Below are positions 1 to 7,552 of a stretch of 64,000 nt of DNA, in pieces. Below the pieces are notes generated by a model, which was not told the DNA's origin, did not search any database, and was given only the letters and a program-made list of their open reading frames with translations. The stretch is from Lachnospiraceae bacterium (GTDB lineage Bacteria; Bacillota; Clostridia; Lachnospirales; Lachnospiraceae): the NCBI GenBank assembly GCA_024693135.1, contig JAILLN010000033.1, forward strand, positions 1 through 64,000, read 5' to 3'. The translations under genes and the position numbers were made by a program. How positions within the stretch are numbered: position 1 is the stretch's first letter; every line of letters starts with the position of its first letter.

Positions 1-437
1 GTAAACTCAGTTGAAAGCGCATTGCCGAGATTTACCACGGGTGCGTTTTCGGGATATATGCTCTCTCCGTCGAGAGTCCTCCTGATCAGGTCTATGATGG
101 GCTGCTCCTGGACCTCCTTGTACCAGAAGCTTTCCACTCCAGTTTCCTTTGCTCTTTCCATATAGGATACCTCCGGCATGGAGGTCACCATGATCACCTT
201 TGTTTCAGGCCGTATATCCTTGATCCTTTTTGCGGCAGAAAGGCCGTTCATGCCCTCTGTCATCACGATATCAAGGATCACGAGATCAGCGTACTTATTG
301 CGCGTAAAGTCTACGGCTTCTTCGGCAGATGGAAAAGACCCAGCAAGCTCCAGGTCTTCCGCTTCTTCTATGGCTTTTTCAAATACCTGCCGGGACATCA
401 GAAAATCGTCGGCGATCAAAACTCTCTTTTTTGTCAT
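1..437 (-). CDS. Response regulator, probably NarL/LuxR type (3' end cut by window edge)
   Basis: The minus-strand frame is open from the ATG at 435-437 to the window edge, giving about 145 residues. It starts MTKKRVLIADDF, with the acidic pair at D10-D11, the likely phospho-acceptor D56 in the LVILDIVM strand, the switch threonine in VIMVTSMPE, and a lysine near residue 108 (WYKE). This is a complete receiver domain. The last visible residues (about 125-145, ending LSTEFT) look like the linker that precedes a LuxR-type helix-turn-helix in NarL-family regulators, but the DNA-binding part lies outside the window, so the output type is inferred. A small double-glycine-leader peptide gene lies about 100 bp upstream on the same strand, and a regulatory link between them is possible. 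Confidence 0.85.
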   Translation of the reverse strand, partial: MTKKRVLIADDFLMSRQVFEKAIEEAEDLELAGSFPSAEEAVDFTRNKYADLVILDIVMTEGMNGLSAAKRIKDIRPETKVIMVTSMPEVSYMERAKETGVESFWYKEVQEQPIIDLIRRTLDGESIYPENAPVVNLGNALSTEF

Positions 438-539
438 TAGTACTACCTGATAAAAGCATCATAATATCTGCGAAATGTCTCACTCCGGAAGGAAGCCGGA
501 GAGACTGTCATGATTTTTCGAAAAAACTGTCCAAATGTC

Positions 540-791
540 TTAAATGCCCGGTCTTTTTCCGGTCTGCCGGGCATACCATCCGGCGATATCCTTCGGCATG
601 CCGTCCGAAAACCAGCTGCGGAAGGCACTTAAAAAGGCTGTCCTTGATTCCATGCCCGTATCTCCTCCCCCCTGCTTATTATTCCAAAAATTGGAAAATG
701 CACGGAATACCGGATCATGCTCCATCCCAAGATCGATCCCGCCCGTAACGGATTCCAGCAGATCATCTTCCATCCTGTTTTCTTCCTTCAT
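540..791 (-). CDS. Small peptide with double-glycine-type leader, bacteriocin-like or signalling
   Basis: An 83-residue product. The ATG at 789-791 was chosen because GGAGGA sits 5 nt upstream; the frame itself is open further upstream. The N-terminus reads MKEENRMEDDLLESVTGG, an acidic leader ending in LLxSVTGG with Gly17-Gly18. This is the usual form of a leader cut by a C39-type peptidase/ABC exporter. The remaining roughly 65 residues carry aromatic residues (FSNFW, FRSWF, GWYARQ) and a GGG turn, with no cysteine, so a lanthipeptide is unlikely. No exporter or modification enzyme is visible here. The next gene on the same strand is a response regulator, which would suit a quorum-sensing or bacteriocin locus continuing outside the window. 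Function is inferred from the leader only. Confidence 0.6.
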   Translation of the reverse strand: MKEENRMEDDLLESVTGGIDLGMEHDPVFRAFSNFWNNKQGGGDTGMESRTAFLSAFRSWFSDGMPKDIAGWYARQTGKRPGI

Positions 792-821
792 GACTCCTCC
801 TTTATCAACGCATGTATATAT

Positions 822-879
822 CTGACTTATACCGGTCGGACGCGGATACCTTGACCGGCCCAAAACGCAGCGCCAACGG
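822..879. repeat. Dispersed intergenic repeat, copy 1 of 2
   Basis: The block starting CTGACTTATACCGGTCGGA has a second, about 80% identical copy at 30416-30471. Shared blocks are CTGACTTAYACCGGTCGGAY, GCGRATACC, CCGGCC, AAAAC and AACGG. Both copies lie just upstream of minus-strand genes (the leader peptide here, tpiA there). On the minus strand the copy is followed by the peptide gene's ribosome site. Its role is unknown. Confidence 0.6.
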
Positions 880-1009
880 ATCCGGCTCCTTTATGACCCA
901 TGCCCTTATTGAAAAGTCCCTTCAAAAGGCTCTCCTTACTTATATACGAAGCACCATGGCTTTCCGGCAGCAGATCTTTATCCATTTTTTTCAAACAGCG
1001 GCGGCTTCT

Positions 1010-2062
1010 TCAAACCGCCGCCGGACGCCAGCCTGTCCGGAGACAGAAGATCAGATATACCAGGGTAAGGAGAGCCAGATGGACAAGCCGCACCCTCCGG
1101 GTATCCCGGAAATAGCCTGCATATTCCCGAAGGAACGCATTGATGGCGTAATAGGCCCTGGTCTTTGCCCCGAAGCCGATACAGCGAAGCTTCTGCCGCC
1201 TTGCGATCAAGAGCGAGCGCATAACATGATAGGAGCTGGTAGCGATCCCGAAGAAGGCTCCGGGCTCCATGAGTTCAGCGGAAAACCGGATGTTCTCTTC
1301 TGTATTCCTGGAGCGGTCCTCCTCGATGATATCCTCTTCCGGCACCCCGGCCTTTATGGCAAACTCTGCCATGGCACGGCTTTCCGGCATGGGCTCGTCT
1401 TCCCCCTGCCCTCCGGAAAAGATCAGCTTCGATCCGGGATTCTCCCGATAGACACGGATGCCCCGCTCCACCCTGTTTCTCAACAGCGGGGTGAGCTCAT
1501 AGCCCCGGACCCTGCCCCCCAGAACCACGACATAGGCCAGGCCATGATCCTTCCGCACATGGATCAGGTTCAGCAGGGCAGACAAGGCAAAAGAAGCCGT
1601 CTGCATCACGAAATAGAGGGAGACCAGTGTAAGATACCAGTAGAGATAGGTGAAGAAGCCCCGTCCCGAAAGGGGGAAAAAAAGCGGATATGCCGCGTCA
1701 AAAGCCAGCAGCAGAAAGGCAAGGATCAGGGCCAACAGGTTTTGGAACCGGACCCCCTCCCTTTTCATCAGGATCGCCCCGCCGATCATCAATACCGGCG
1801 TCAGCACCAGAGGATAGCCCACAAATAAAAGGCCAAGGAAGATAAGCTCCGCATCCAGCAGGATATGCGCCAAAAGATGGGCGGAAAACCAGGCCGGATA
1901 CTTCATGGCAAGGCTCAGCAAAAAAGCTCCCAGAAAAGCGGAGCTTAAAAGCAGCAGAAAGCCGCTGTATATGGTGCGCCGTTCGAGTACCATTACTCCG
2001 ATCCAGAGGAAGAGGGTACCGAAAAAAAGCACTGCAAAAAAAACCGATGTATTGATCACCAT
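1010..2062 (-). CDS. YdcF-like (DUF218) membrane protein
   Basis: A 350-residue protein. The first half holds about five or six hydrophobic segments (for example FFAVLFFGTLFLWIGVMVL and LLLLSSAFLGAFLLSLAM). The second half, from about residue 175, is a DUF218/YdcF domain: VVLGGRVRG, then RVERGIRVYRENP, LIFSGGQGEDEP, ESRAMAEFA and the EDRSRNTEENIRFS motif typical of SanA/ElyC/YdcF proteins. Family members act in the cell envelope, but the exact reaction is unknown. The ATG at 2060-2062 lacks a recognisable ribosome site: the bases directly upstream are a TTTACATAA half-site of the array at 2069-2224. The native leader may therefore have been replaced, or the true start may lie downstream. Confidence 0.75.
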   Translation of the reverse strand: MVINTSVFFAVLFFGTLFLWIGVMVLERRTIYSGFLLLLSSAFLGAFLLSLAMKYPAWFSAHLLAHILLDAELIFLGLLFVGYPLVLTPVLMIGGAILMKREGVRFQNLLALILAFLLLAFDAAYPLFFPLSGRGFFTYLYWYLTLVSLYFVMQTASFALSALLNLIHVRKDHGLAYVVVLGGRVRGYELTPLLRNRVERGIRVYRENPGSKLIFSGGQGEDEPMPESRAMAEFAIKAGVPEEDIIEEDRSRNTEENIRFSAELMEPGAFFGIATSSYHVMRSLLIARRQKLRCIGFGAKTRAYYAINAFLREYAGYFRDTRRVRLVHLALLTLVYLIFCLRTGWRPAAV

Positions 2063-2068
2063 AAAGGA

Positions 2069-2224
2069 TTATGTAAACTGCATTTATGTAAACTAAAGGG
2101 TAAATTATGTAAACTTATGACTTAAATCATGTGTACCCATGCTTTGAATCACGTGTATTCCTGCTTTGAATCACGTAAGTTAATGCGATGAATTATGTAA
2201 ATCAACATCTTGCATTATGTAAAC
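2069..2224 (-). repeat. TTTACATAA half-site array 1 (dif-arm-like iterons)
   Basis: Eight same-direction units read TTATGTAAA or decayed forms on the plus strand. They start at 2069, 2084, 2105, 2127, 2148, 2169, 2193 and 2215. After the first 15-bp step, the spacing is 21-24 bp, about two helical turns. Exact copies are at 2069, 2084, 2105, 2193 and 2215. The copies at 2127, 2148 and 2169 are degenerate (TCATGTGTA, TCACGTGTA, TCACGTAAG). The array fills the whole gap between ydcF and the fRMsr gene and abuts the stop codon of the latter. The word equals the XerD-side arm of bacterial dif sites. Confidence 0.75.
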
Positions 2225-2691
2225 TATATGGAGAGCCTGGAAAAATCCGTGATCTGATCCAAAAGAGCTCCCAGGCCGGCAAGCCCCTCTTCATCCGCCT
2301 CGCTGAAGCGGTTCTTTTTCGGGCTGTCGATATCGAGCACCCCCACCACCCCTTCCTTTCCGTGAAGCGGGACCACGATCTCCGAATTGGAGGCGGCATC
2401 GCAGGCGATATGCCCCGGGAACTCATGGACATCCTCCACCCGGATTATCCGGTCTTCCGCGGCCGCCGTGCCGCAGACCCCCTTCCCCAGCTGGATCCTG
2501 ATGCAGGCCGCCTTCCCCTGGAAGGGTCCCACCAAAAGACAGCCTTTATCCATGAGGTAAAACCCGGCCCAATTAAGATCCGGCAGCTGCTCGTAAAGGA
2601 TGGCCGAAACATTGGAAAACAGGGGTACATAGTCAGTAGAAGCCTCCGCAAGGCCCTTCACCTGCTCCCTGATCATAGCATAATCTGTCAT
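2224..2691 (-). CDS. msrC: Free methionine-(R)-sulfoxide reductase (GAF-domain fRMsr)
   Basis: A 155-residue single GAF-domain protein, the normal fRMsr length. It reduces free methionine-R-sulfoxide to methionine in the cytoplasm. Cys63, Cys73 and Cys97 have the same spacing (10 and 24) as the three redox cysteines of E. coli YebR, within GKAACI, GKGVCGTAA and PGHIACD. The SNSEIVVPL and VLDIDSP strands are also typical. It lies 62 bp downstream of metI on the same strand, so it is probably the last gene of the metQNI unit. Methionine uptake and rescue of oxidised methionine would then be expressed together. The stop codon (2224-2226) sits at the edge of half-site array 1. Confidence 0.88.
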   Translation of the reverse strand: MTDYAMIREQVKGLAEASTDYVPLFSNVSAILYEQLPDLNWAGFYLMDKGCLLVGPFQGKAACIRIQLGKGVCGTAAAEDRIIRVEDVHEFPGHIACDAASNSEIVVPLHGKEGVVGVLDIDSPKKNRFSEADEEGLAGLGALLDQITDFSRLSI

Positions 2692-2753
2692 TCAATCTCC
2701 TCTCAAGGCGGAATGCCCGCATTGCCGCCGGCTCCACTGCATAAACACGGTCA

Positions 2754-3416
2754 TTACGACAGCTTCTTATACATGTGGTTTCCAAGCATCTGGATCAGCT
2801 GTACGAAGATGATCAGGATCACCGAGCAGACAATGAGATAATCCGTCTTGTACTGCTGGTATCCGAAGCGGATGGCGATGTCTCCGATGCCGCCTCCGCC
2901 GACGGTGCCGGCCATGGCCGAATAGCCCACCAGCGAGATGATGAGCAGCACGATGCCGTTCAGCATCCTGGGGATGGACTCCTTCACATACACAAAAAAC
3001 AGGATCTGCAGGTTTGACGCCCCAAAAGACCTGGCCGCTTCAATGACCCCCGGATCCGTCTCCCGAAGGCTCGTCTCAAAAACCCGGGCGATGAAGGGGA
3101 TCGCGGATACCGTCAAGGGTACGATGGAGGCCGTGGTCCCGATGGCCTTGCCCACGATCATCCGCGTAAAGGGGATCAGGATCACCAGCAGGATGATGAA
3201 GGGAAAGCTCCGGAACACATTCACGATGAAGCTTAATATCTCATATACGGCCTTATTCGGCTTCAGCCCGTCCGGCGCAGTAAGGGTCAGCACCACAGCC
3301 GGGATGAAGCCCAGAACCACGGAAAAGATCGTGGACCAAAACACCATATAAATGGTCTGCCAGAAGGCGGTCAGGATGATATCCGTCATCCCCGCCCCGG
3401 ATGATACGCCGATCAT
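2754..3416 (-). CDS. metI: Methionine ABC transporter permease MetI
   Basis: A 220-residue inner-membrane permease with five predicted membrane segments (for example IYMVFWSTIFSVVLGFIPAV and FPFIILLVILIPF). It has a MetI-type EAA loop, EAARSFGASNLQ...KESIPRMLNG, that docks MetN. The ATG at 3414-3416 overlaps the metN stop codon by 4 bp (ATGA) with GGGAGG just upstream, which implies translational coupling. The longer open frame upstream is only metN read in another frame. It forms the D-methionine/L-methionine importer with MetN and MetQ. Confidence 0.93.
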   Translation of the reverse strand: MIGVSSGAGMTDIILTAFWQTIYMVFWSTIFSVVLGFIPAVVLTLTAPDGLKPNKAVYEILSFIVNVFRSFPFIILLVILIPFTRMIVGKAIGTTASIVPLTVSAIPFIARVFETSLRETDPGVIEAARSFGASNLQILFFVYVKESIPRMLNGIVLLIISLVGYSAMAGTVGGGGIGDIAIRFGYQQYKTDYLIVCSVILIIFVQLIQMLGNHMYKKLS

Positions 3417-4384
3417 GACAACACCTCCCAAAGCACTTTTCTCTCCTCCAGGAACTGACAAACCCGTTCCCGGTCCTTTTCCTCCACATTGAGCACCAGG
3501 CTTCCATATACAGTGGTGCGGAAATCCTCCAGCTTCGCCCAGCAGATACACACGTCGATGCCGAGGGTCCTGGCTATCTGGGCTACTACCGGCTCATAAT
3601 TATTGTCCCCGTTAAAGAAAAGCTGGATATTGACCCCCGTCTCCGGAAGCCTCTCGCTTCCCTCCCTTAAGAAAGCCCTGATCTCCGGCCTTTCCGGCTT
3701 CACAAAGAGCTCCTCCGGCCGGCCCTCCTGCAGCACGGTGCCGTCACTTAAGAAAGCCACCCGTTCGCAGATCTGCTTTACCACCTCCATCTGATGGGTC
3801 ACCACGATGACGGTGATGCCCATCTCGCGGTTGATCTCCTGCAAGAGGCTTAAGATCCCCTTGGTGATCTCCGGATCCAGGGCACTCGTGGCTTCATCAC
3901 AGAGCAGGAATTTGGGATCCAGCACCAGAGCCCTGGCAATGGCTACCCTCTGCTTCTGCCCGCCGGATAGCTCCCGGGGCTTGGCATGGAGCTTATCGGA
4001 AAGACCAACCAGCTCCACCAGGTCCGTGATCTTCTTCCTTGCTTCTTCAGACTTTGTGGAAATGCCCCAGAACCGCATGGGCAGCGCGATATTGTGGTAG
4101 ACATCGAGCCTCTCCAGAAGATGGAATCCCTGGAAGATCATGCCCATTCCGCGCTGCAGCTGCCGCATGGAAGCATGGTCAAGACCAGATAAGGCCGTGC
4201 CGTCCACGGTGATCTCGCCGCCGTCGAAAGGCTCCAGCCCGTTAATGCATCGGAGCAGCGTAGACTTCCCCGCGCCGCTCTGTCCAATGATACCATATAT
4301 TTCCCCATCCCCGATAGAAAGGGAAACACCCTTCAGGACACTGAGGTCCTGAAAGGTTTTCCTGACATCCCTTAATTCAATCAT
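3413..4384 (-). CDS. metN: Methionine ABC transporter ATP-binding protein MetN
   Basis: A 323-residue ATPase. Walker A is GQSGAGKS (residues 34-41), the Q-loop is IFQGFHLL, the signature is LSGGQ (139-143), Walker B is LLCDEAT (160-166) and the H-loop is VVTHQM. The C-terminal 80 or so residues form the NIL domain that binds methionine and shuts the transporter when internal methionine is high. It lies 6 bp downstream of metQ and overlaps metI by 4 bp. Length and domain order are normal for MetN. Confidence 0.95.
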   Translation of the reverse strand: MIELRDVRKTFQDLSVLKGVSLSIGDGEIYGIIGQSGAGKSTLLRCINGLEPFDGGEITVDGTALSGLDHASMRQLQRGMGMIFQGFHLLERLDVYHNIALPMRFWGISTKSEEARKKITDLVELVGLSDKLHAKPRELSGGQKQRVAIARALVLDPKFLLCDEATSALDPEITKGILSLLQEINREMGITVIVVTHQMEVVKQICERVAFLSDGTVLQEGRPEELFVKPERPEIRAFLREGSERLPETGVNIQLFFNGDNNYEPVVAQIARTLGIDVCICWAKLEDFRTTVYGSLVLNVEEKDRERVCQFLEERKVLWEVLS

Positions 4385-4390
4385 AAAGCC

Positions 4391-5311
4391 TTACTCCGGA
4401 TCGATGAAGCTTGAAATCACGGAACCCTTATAATGCTCGTCAATGTATGCCTTGACCGCGTCAGACTGAATGGCTTCCTTCAATGCCTTGCTTTTCTCGC
4501 TCTCTTCTTCGCCCTGCCGCACCACGATGAAATTGGTGCGCTTTACCGTCGTCTCATCGTCAAACTCCTCGATCTCCAGAGCCGGATACTTTGCAGGAAG
4601 GTCAGCTCCCAGGGCATAATTCCCATTGATCGTGGCCGCATCCAGATCCGGCAGAGAAAGGGGAAGGCTTGCCGCCTCCAGCGGAGTGATCTTATATCCG
4701 TGGGGATTTGCCTCCTTGTCATCGTTGACCTTTTCAATGGGGACCAGGGATGTCAAAAGCCCCTTCTGCACCAAGAGCGCCAGCCCGCGCTCCATATTGT
4801 CGGGATCGTTCGGTACCCCGATCTCCGCGCCGTCCGGGATCTCCGAAAGAGACTTGTACTTTTCGGAATAGATGCCCATGGGCTCGATATGCACTCCCGC
4901 GGTAGCCGCAAGATGCAGGCCGGCATCGGTATTCTGCTGGTTCATATATCCAAGGGTCTGGAAATAGTTGGCATCCAGCTCCCCGGATTCCAATGAGGTA
5001 TTGGGCAGGACGTAGTCCTCAAATACTACCGTCTCAAGCTCCCAGCCCTGCTCCGCAAGCACCTGCTTCACCACATTGTCCAGGATGTCTGCATGGGGTA
5101 CCGGGGTGGCGCCCACCACGATCTTCTTATCCGAAGAACTCTCTGCCGCCGGTGCCTCTGCCTCTGCATCCTGAGCAGGTGCCTCTGCTTCTGCATCCTG
5201 AGCGGGTGCCTCTGCCGCCGGTGCCGGTGCCGGTGCCACGGATGTACATCCGGCCAGCAGCCCCGCCGCCAATACGCCTGTCATCATAGTACTGATCCAT
5301 TTTTTCATCAT
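4391..5311 (-). CDS. metQ: Methionine-binding lipoprotein MetQ (NlpA family)
   Basis: A 306-residue lipoprotein with a signal peptide ending LAAGLLAGC (lipidated Cys22). An unusual linker of about 45 residues follows, rich in Ala, Pro and Glu, in which APAQDAEAE is repeated, and then the NlpA/MetQ binding domain starting KKIVVGATPVPHADIL. It captures methionine outside the membrane and delivers it to MetI. Two adjacent start codons exist (MMKK). AGGAGG lies about 10 nt upstream. The promoter at 5344-5372 precedes it. No SAM riboswitch or T-box could be recognised in the leader. Confidence 0.93.
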   Translation of the reverse strand: MMKKWISTMMTGVLAAGLLAGCTSVAPAPAPAAEAPAQDAEAEAPAQDAEAEAPAAESSSDKKIVVGATPVPHADILDNVVKQVLAEQGWELETVVFEDYVLPNTSLESGELDANYFQTLGYMNQQNTDAGLHLAATAGVHIEPMGIYSEKYKSLSEIPDGAEIGVPNDPDNMERGLALLVQKGLLTSLVPIEKVNDDKEANPHGYKITPLEAASLPLSLPDLDAATINGNYALGADLPAKYPALEIEEFDDETTVKRTNFIVVRQGEEESEKSKALKEAIQSDAVKAYIDEHYKGSVISSFIDPE

Positions 5312-5343
5312 GTTTATTCTCCTCCTTTGAATTTCTGAAACTG

Positions 5344-5372
5344 ATTGTACTCAATCTGCCGCAAATGTGCAA
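5344..5372 (-). promoter_or_regulatory. Sigma-A promoter of metQNI
   Basis: On the minus strand, TTGCAC (5367-5372), a 17-bp spacer and TACAAT (5344-5349) lie about 35 bp upstream of the metQ start. Confidence 0.55.
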
Positions 5373-5494
5373 ATACTTATAACCTATATCCAGCTATCCA
5401 ATTTTCCTATACCCAAAAGACAAGGGGACGGTTCTTGCTGTGGCAAAGCTGCGCCGCCTGCGGGACTTTCATTTCCACGCCGCCTTATACCCGT

Positions 5495-6205
5495 TCATTT
5501 CAATATCCTGATTATCTGAGCTTCTTCAGCCTGCGGCAGTATCTTCTTGAAATGCTTTACTATTCTGGCATATGATTCCTCCGGTGTGCGTCTGTAAACT
5601 GCATCCACAAACTTTTTCCCCATAAATCTCTCCGGTGTGGTATATTCTGCAACACCCCATCCATACCGGTTTCCGGATTTGTCGACCATATACTTAAAGT
5701 CACCAGTGATCACGTAACATTGCTTCTGAAGCCTCGTGATCATGGTATCAAAACCTTTTTTACCGTCTTTCCCGTAGCCTCCGGCCTGCTTCAGCTGCCT
5801 TGAAATGACAGGTGCGTTGGCATCGAGCAGTTCGTACAATTCCCTGTCATAGAATGAAGCCAGTCCGTCTTCATATCTTGCATCAAAGTCATATCCGTCT
5901 CTTCTGAAATTGGCAAAATCGGGAAACCACTCAGGACTGATATACATAGCTTTGTTTCGGAGAAATTTTCCGTAAGCACATTTCAGTTTCCTGATGACAG
6001 GTCCCTTCCATTCCCAGGCGGGCCAGAAGTCTTCATTGGCATCATCATACCAGCAGCCCTCCGCAATATGCTCCTCTATGGAAAAGCCTTCGATCTCATT
6101 TGCAAAAAACGGGACAAAGCCGGTTTCTTTTATTATTTTAATCAGTTCCTGCATGGAACCAATTGTAAATTCATCAGAAAAAGTCATGGTTATCATCCTG
6201 TTCAT
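5495..6205 (-). CDS. Uncharacterised 236-residue protein, possibly AlkZ-related
   Basis: A cytosolic-looking protein with no signal peptide or membrane segment. It is rich in aromatic residues: WYDDANEDFWPAWEWKGP, AMYISPEWFPDF and YDFDARYEDGLASFYD. I recall proteins of this type in Clostridia being annotated as AlkZ-related (a DNA-glycosylase-like family with winged helices), but I see no catalytic motif to support a reaction. The ATG at 6203-6205 follows GGAAAGG at normal spacing. The gene is monocistronic; its downstream neighbour metQ has its own promoter. Confidence 0.6.
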   Translation of the reverse strand: MNRMITMTFSDEFTIGSMQELIKIIKETGFVPFFANEIEGFSIEEHIAEGCWYDDANEDFWPAWEWKGPVIRKLKCAYGKFLRNKAMYISPEWFPDFANFRRDGYDFDARYEDGLASFYDRELYELLDANAPVISRQLKQAGGYGKDGKKGFDTMITRLQKQCYVITGDFKYMVDKSGNRYGWGVAEYTTPERFMGKKFVDAVYRRTPEESYARIVKHFKKILPQAEEAQIIRILK

Positions 6206-6502
6206 CGTATCCTTTCCATTGATTATAATACTTAGAATGAAAAATTAAACCTGTACTTTTACAACTGAAAAATCGGCTAAAACACGCATATTGCCTGATT
6301 TGAAAATCGTTCTAACCGGAACCCATTTGGTCATATAATTGAAGCTGGCGTAGATATTAATCCCATCGGATGTTTGAAAAATGAACATGAAGCACCATTC
6401 AAGAAACATTATTCAGGAGGCTTCCCATGATGAAGGATGTCCTACTGCCTGATCGGAGTGATGCGGGTTAACAGCAGACCCCCGATCGATCTCTGTTCGA
6501 TT
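6206..6502. other. Divergent intergenic region, mostly no recognised gene
   Basis: An AT-rich gap between the divergent 236-residue gene and the GNAT gene. Apart from the short open stretch at 6299-6430, which is listed separately, nothing could be recognised. Confidence 0.5.
6299..6430 (+). pseudogene. Possible C-terminal gene remnant
   Basis: A frame open for 43 codons with no start codon. It encodes a protein-like tail containing NRNPFGHIIEAGVDINPIG and ending KKHYSGGFP before TGA at 6428-6430. It looks like the end of a gene whose front has been lost. I cannot name the family, and chance is not excluded. Confidence 0.2.
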
Positions 6503-6531
6503 TTGCGGTTATATGGTTTTTGTGGTAGAAT
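6503..6531 (+). promoter_or_regulatory. Sigma-A promoter of the GNAT gene at 6570
   Basis: TTGCGG (6503-6508), a 17-bp spacer and TAGAAT (6526-6531). The stretch around the -10 (GGTTTTTGTGGTAGAATG) is nearly repeated upstream of the gene at 26045. Confidence 0.6.
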
Positions 6532-6569
6532 GGGAGGCGCACCGGACCATATGCGCGAAGGAGGAATCC

Positions 6570-7397
6570 ATGCAGACTGGAATGATCACAAATAAGAATA
6601 TGGAAGCCTTCAAGCCCGTCCTCCTGCCCTCCGTAGCACAGGGCCTGAAGCGGGGCCTGCCCATCACCGCCATCGGGCTTTTAGACGAGGGCAAGGCCGT
6701 AGGTGCTGTGGTCGGCTTTGCCGATGACGGGGATGTGTTCAGCATCGCCTCTCTTTTCGTGGCCCCGGATCACCGTCGGAAGGGGGGAGCCACGATGCTC
6801 ATGGACGCGCTGCTTTCCACGGTACGCGCAGAAGGCATAAGATCCTCCGTGCTTTCTTATACAGAAGACCTGAAGGAGGCAAAGGAGCTGGAAAAATTCG
6901 TGAAGGCCTATGGCGGAAGGGAAAGCAGCGACCTGGAGCGCCTCTATCGGATCCCCATAAAGAGCCTGTTCCAGTCCAAATACTTTCCGAAGGGCTATGA
7001 ATGCCGTTCCGTAAGGCTCTTTTCTGAGCTTTCACCGAGGGAGAAAAAAACAGCCCGCCGAGAAGCGGACAAAATGAGCCTGAAGCTCCGGGGCGGAGCC
7101 CTCGCCACCATCCGGGTCATGGACAGCATCTCCGTGGCATGCTTCCGCGGAGGGCATCTCTTAGGCTATCTCTGTGCCGGCACCAATGCCAAAGACCAGC
7201 TGTCGATAGCCGAGCACTGTGCCAAAAACGCCGACCAGGCCGTAGTCACCCGGCTTTTCAAAGCCTTTGTGGAGGCCTGCCGGAAGGAGATCAAGCCTGC
7301 CTCCGACCTCTATCTGCCCGCTCCGGACAGCCGCTACGATCATTTGATCGAAGAGCTCAAGGGCGCGGTCAATCTGCAGCACAATTATCTCTTCTGA
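6570..7397 (+). CDS. GNAT-family N-acetyltransferase with C-terminal extension
   Basis: A 275-residue protein. The start at 6570 was chosen because AAGGAGG lies about 6 nt upstream; the frame is open further upstream but begins before the promoter. Residues about 40-140 form a GNAT core, with the acetyl-CoA loop VAPDHRRKGGATMLM (RxxGxA/G type) after the strand IASLFV. The C-terminal half (about 140-275) is unlike common GNATs and may be a second, degenerate GNAT fold. The gene at 24942-25772 has the same length and layout, so the two are probably paralogues. The substrate is unknown. Confidence 0.75.
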   Translation: MQTGMITNKNMEAFKPVLLPSVAQGLKRGLPITAIGLLDEGKAVGAVVGFADDGDVFSIASLFVAPDHRRKGGATMLMDALLSTVRAEGIRSSVLSYTEDLKEAKELEKFVKAYGGRESSDLERLYRIPIKSLFQSKYFPKGYECRSVRLFSELSPREKKTARREADKMSLKLRGGALATIRVMDSISVACFRGGHLLGYLCAGTNAKDQLSIAEHCAKNADQAVVTRLFKAFVEACRKEIKPASDLYLPAPDSRYDHLIEELKGAVNLQHNYLF

Positions 7398-7420
7398 ACC
7401 AACAGATCCTTTATTTCCGA

Positions 7421-7514
7421 TACTTTCACGCCGGATAACCGTATCTGCACGCATGCGCCTCGATGTGTGGTTGATGACACAAACCTACTTTCACGCCGGA
7501 TAACCGTATCTGCA
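7421..7514. repeat. 29-bp direct repeat, two copies 65 bp apart
   Basis: Copies at 7421-7449 and 7486-7514 both contain TACTTTCACGCCGGATAACC followed by GTATCTGCA. They lie in the convergent gap between the GNAT gene and the mgtC-like gene. Function unknown. Confidence 0.6.
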
Positions 7515-7552
7515 TGCGGCCAGGCCGGTGTTTGTCCCGGCCAGTCCATATC

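Noticed and set aside
443-628. 61-codon minus-strand frame overlapping the leader-peptide gene
   Set aside because: It overlaps the end of the better supported peptide gene in another frame, lacks a ribosome site and is Arg-rich in the manner of shadow frames.
1001-1022. GC-rich hairpin at the end of the YdcF gene
   Set aside because: Good stem (GCGGCGG / CCGCCGC), but it lies in the last codons and no T-run follows on either strand, so it is not called a terminator.
812-1828. Long plus-strand reading frame opposite the YdcF gene
   Set aside because: Its product is low-complexity, and the minus-strand frame has membrane segments and a clear DUF218 domain. There is no ribosome site.
5312-5494. 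SAM riboswitch or T-box before metQ
   Set aside because: None of the conserved S-box or T-box core elements could be found; only a plain promoter is visible.
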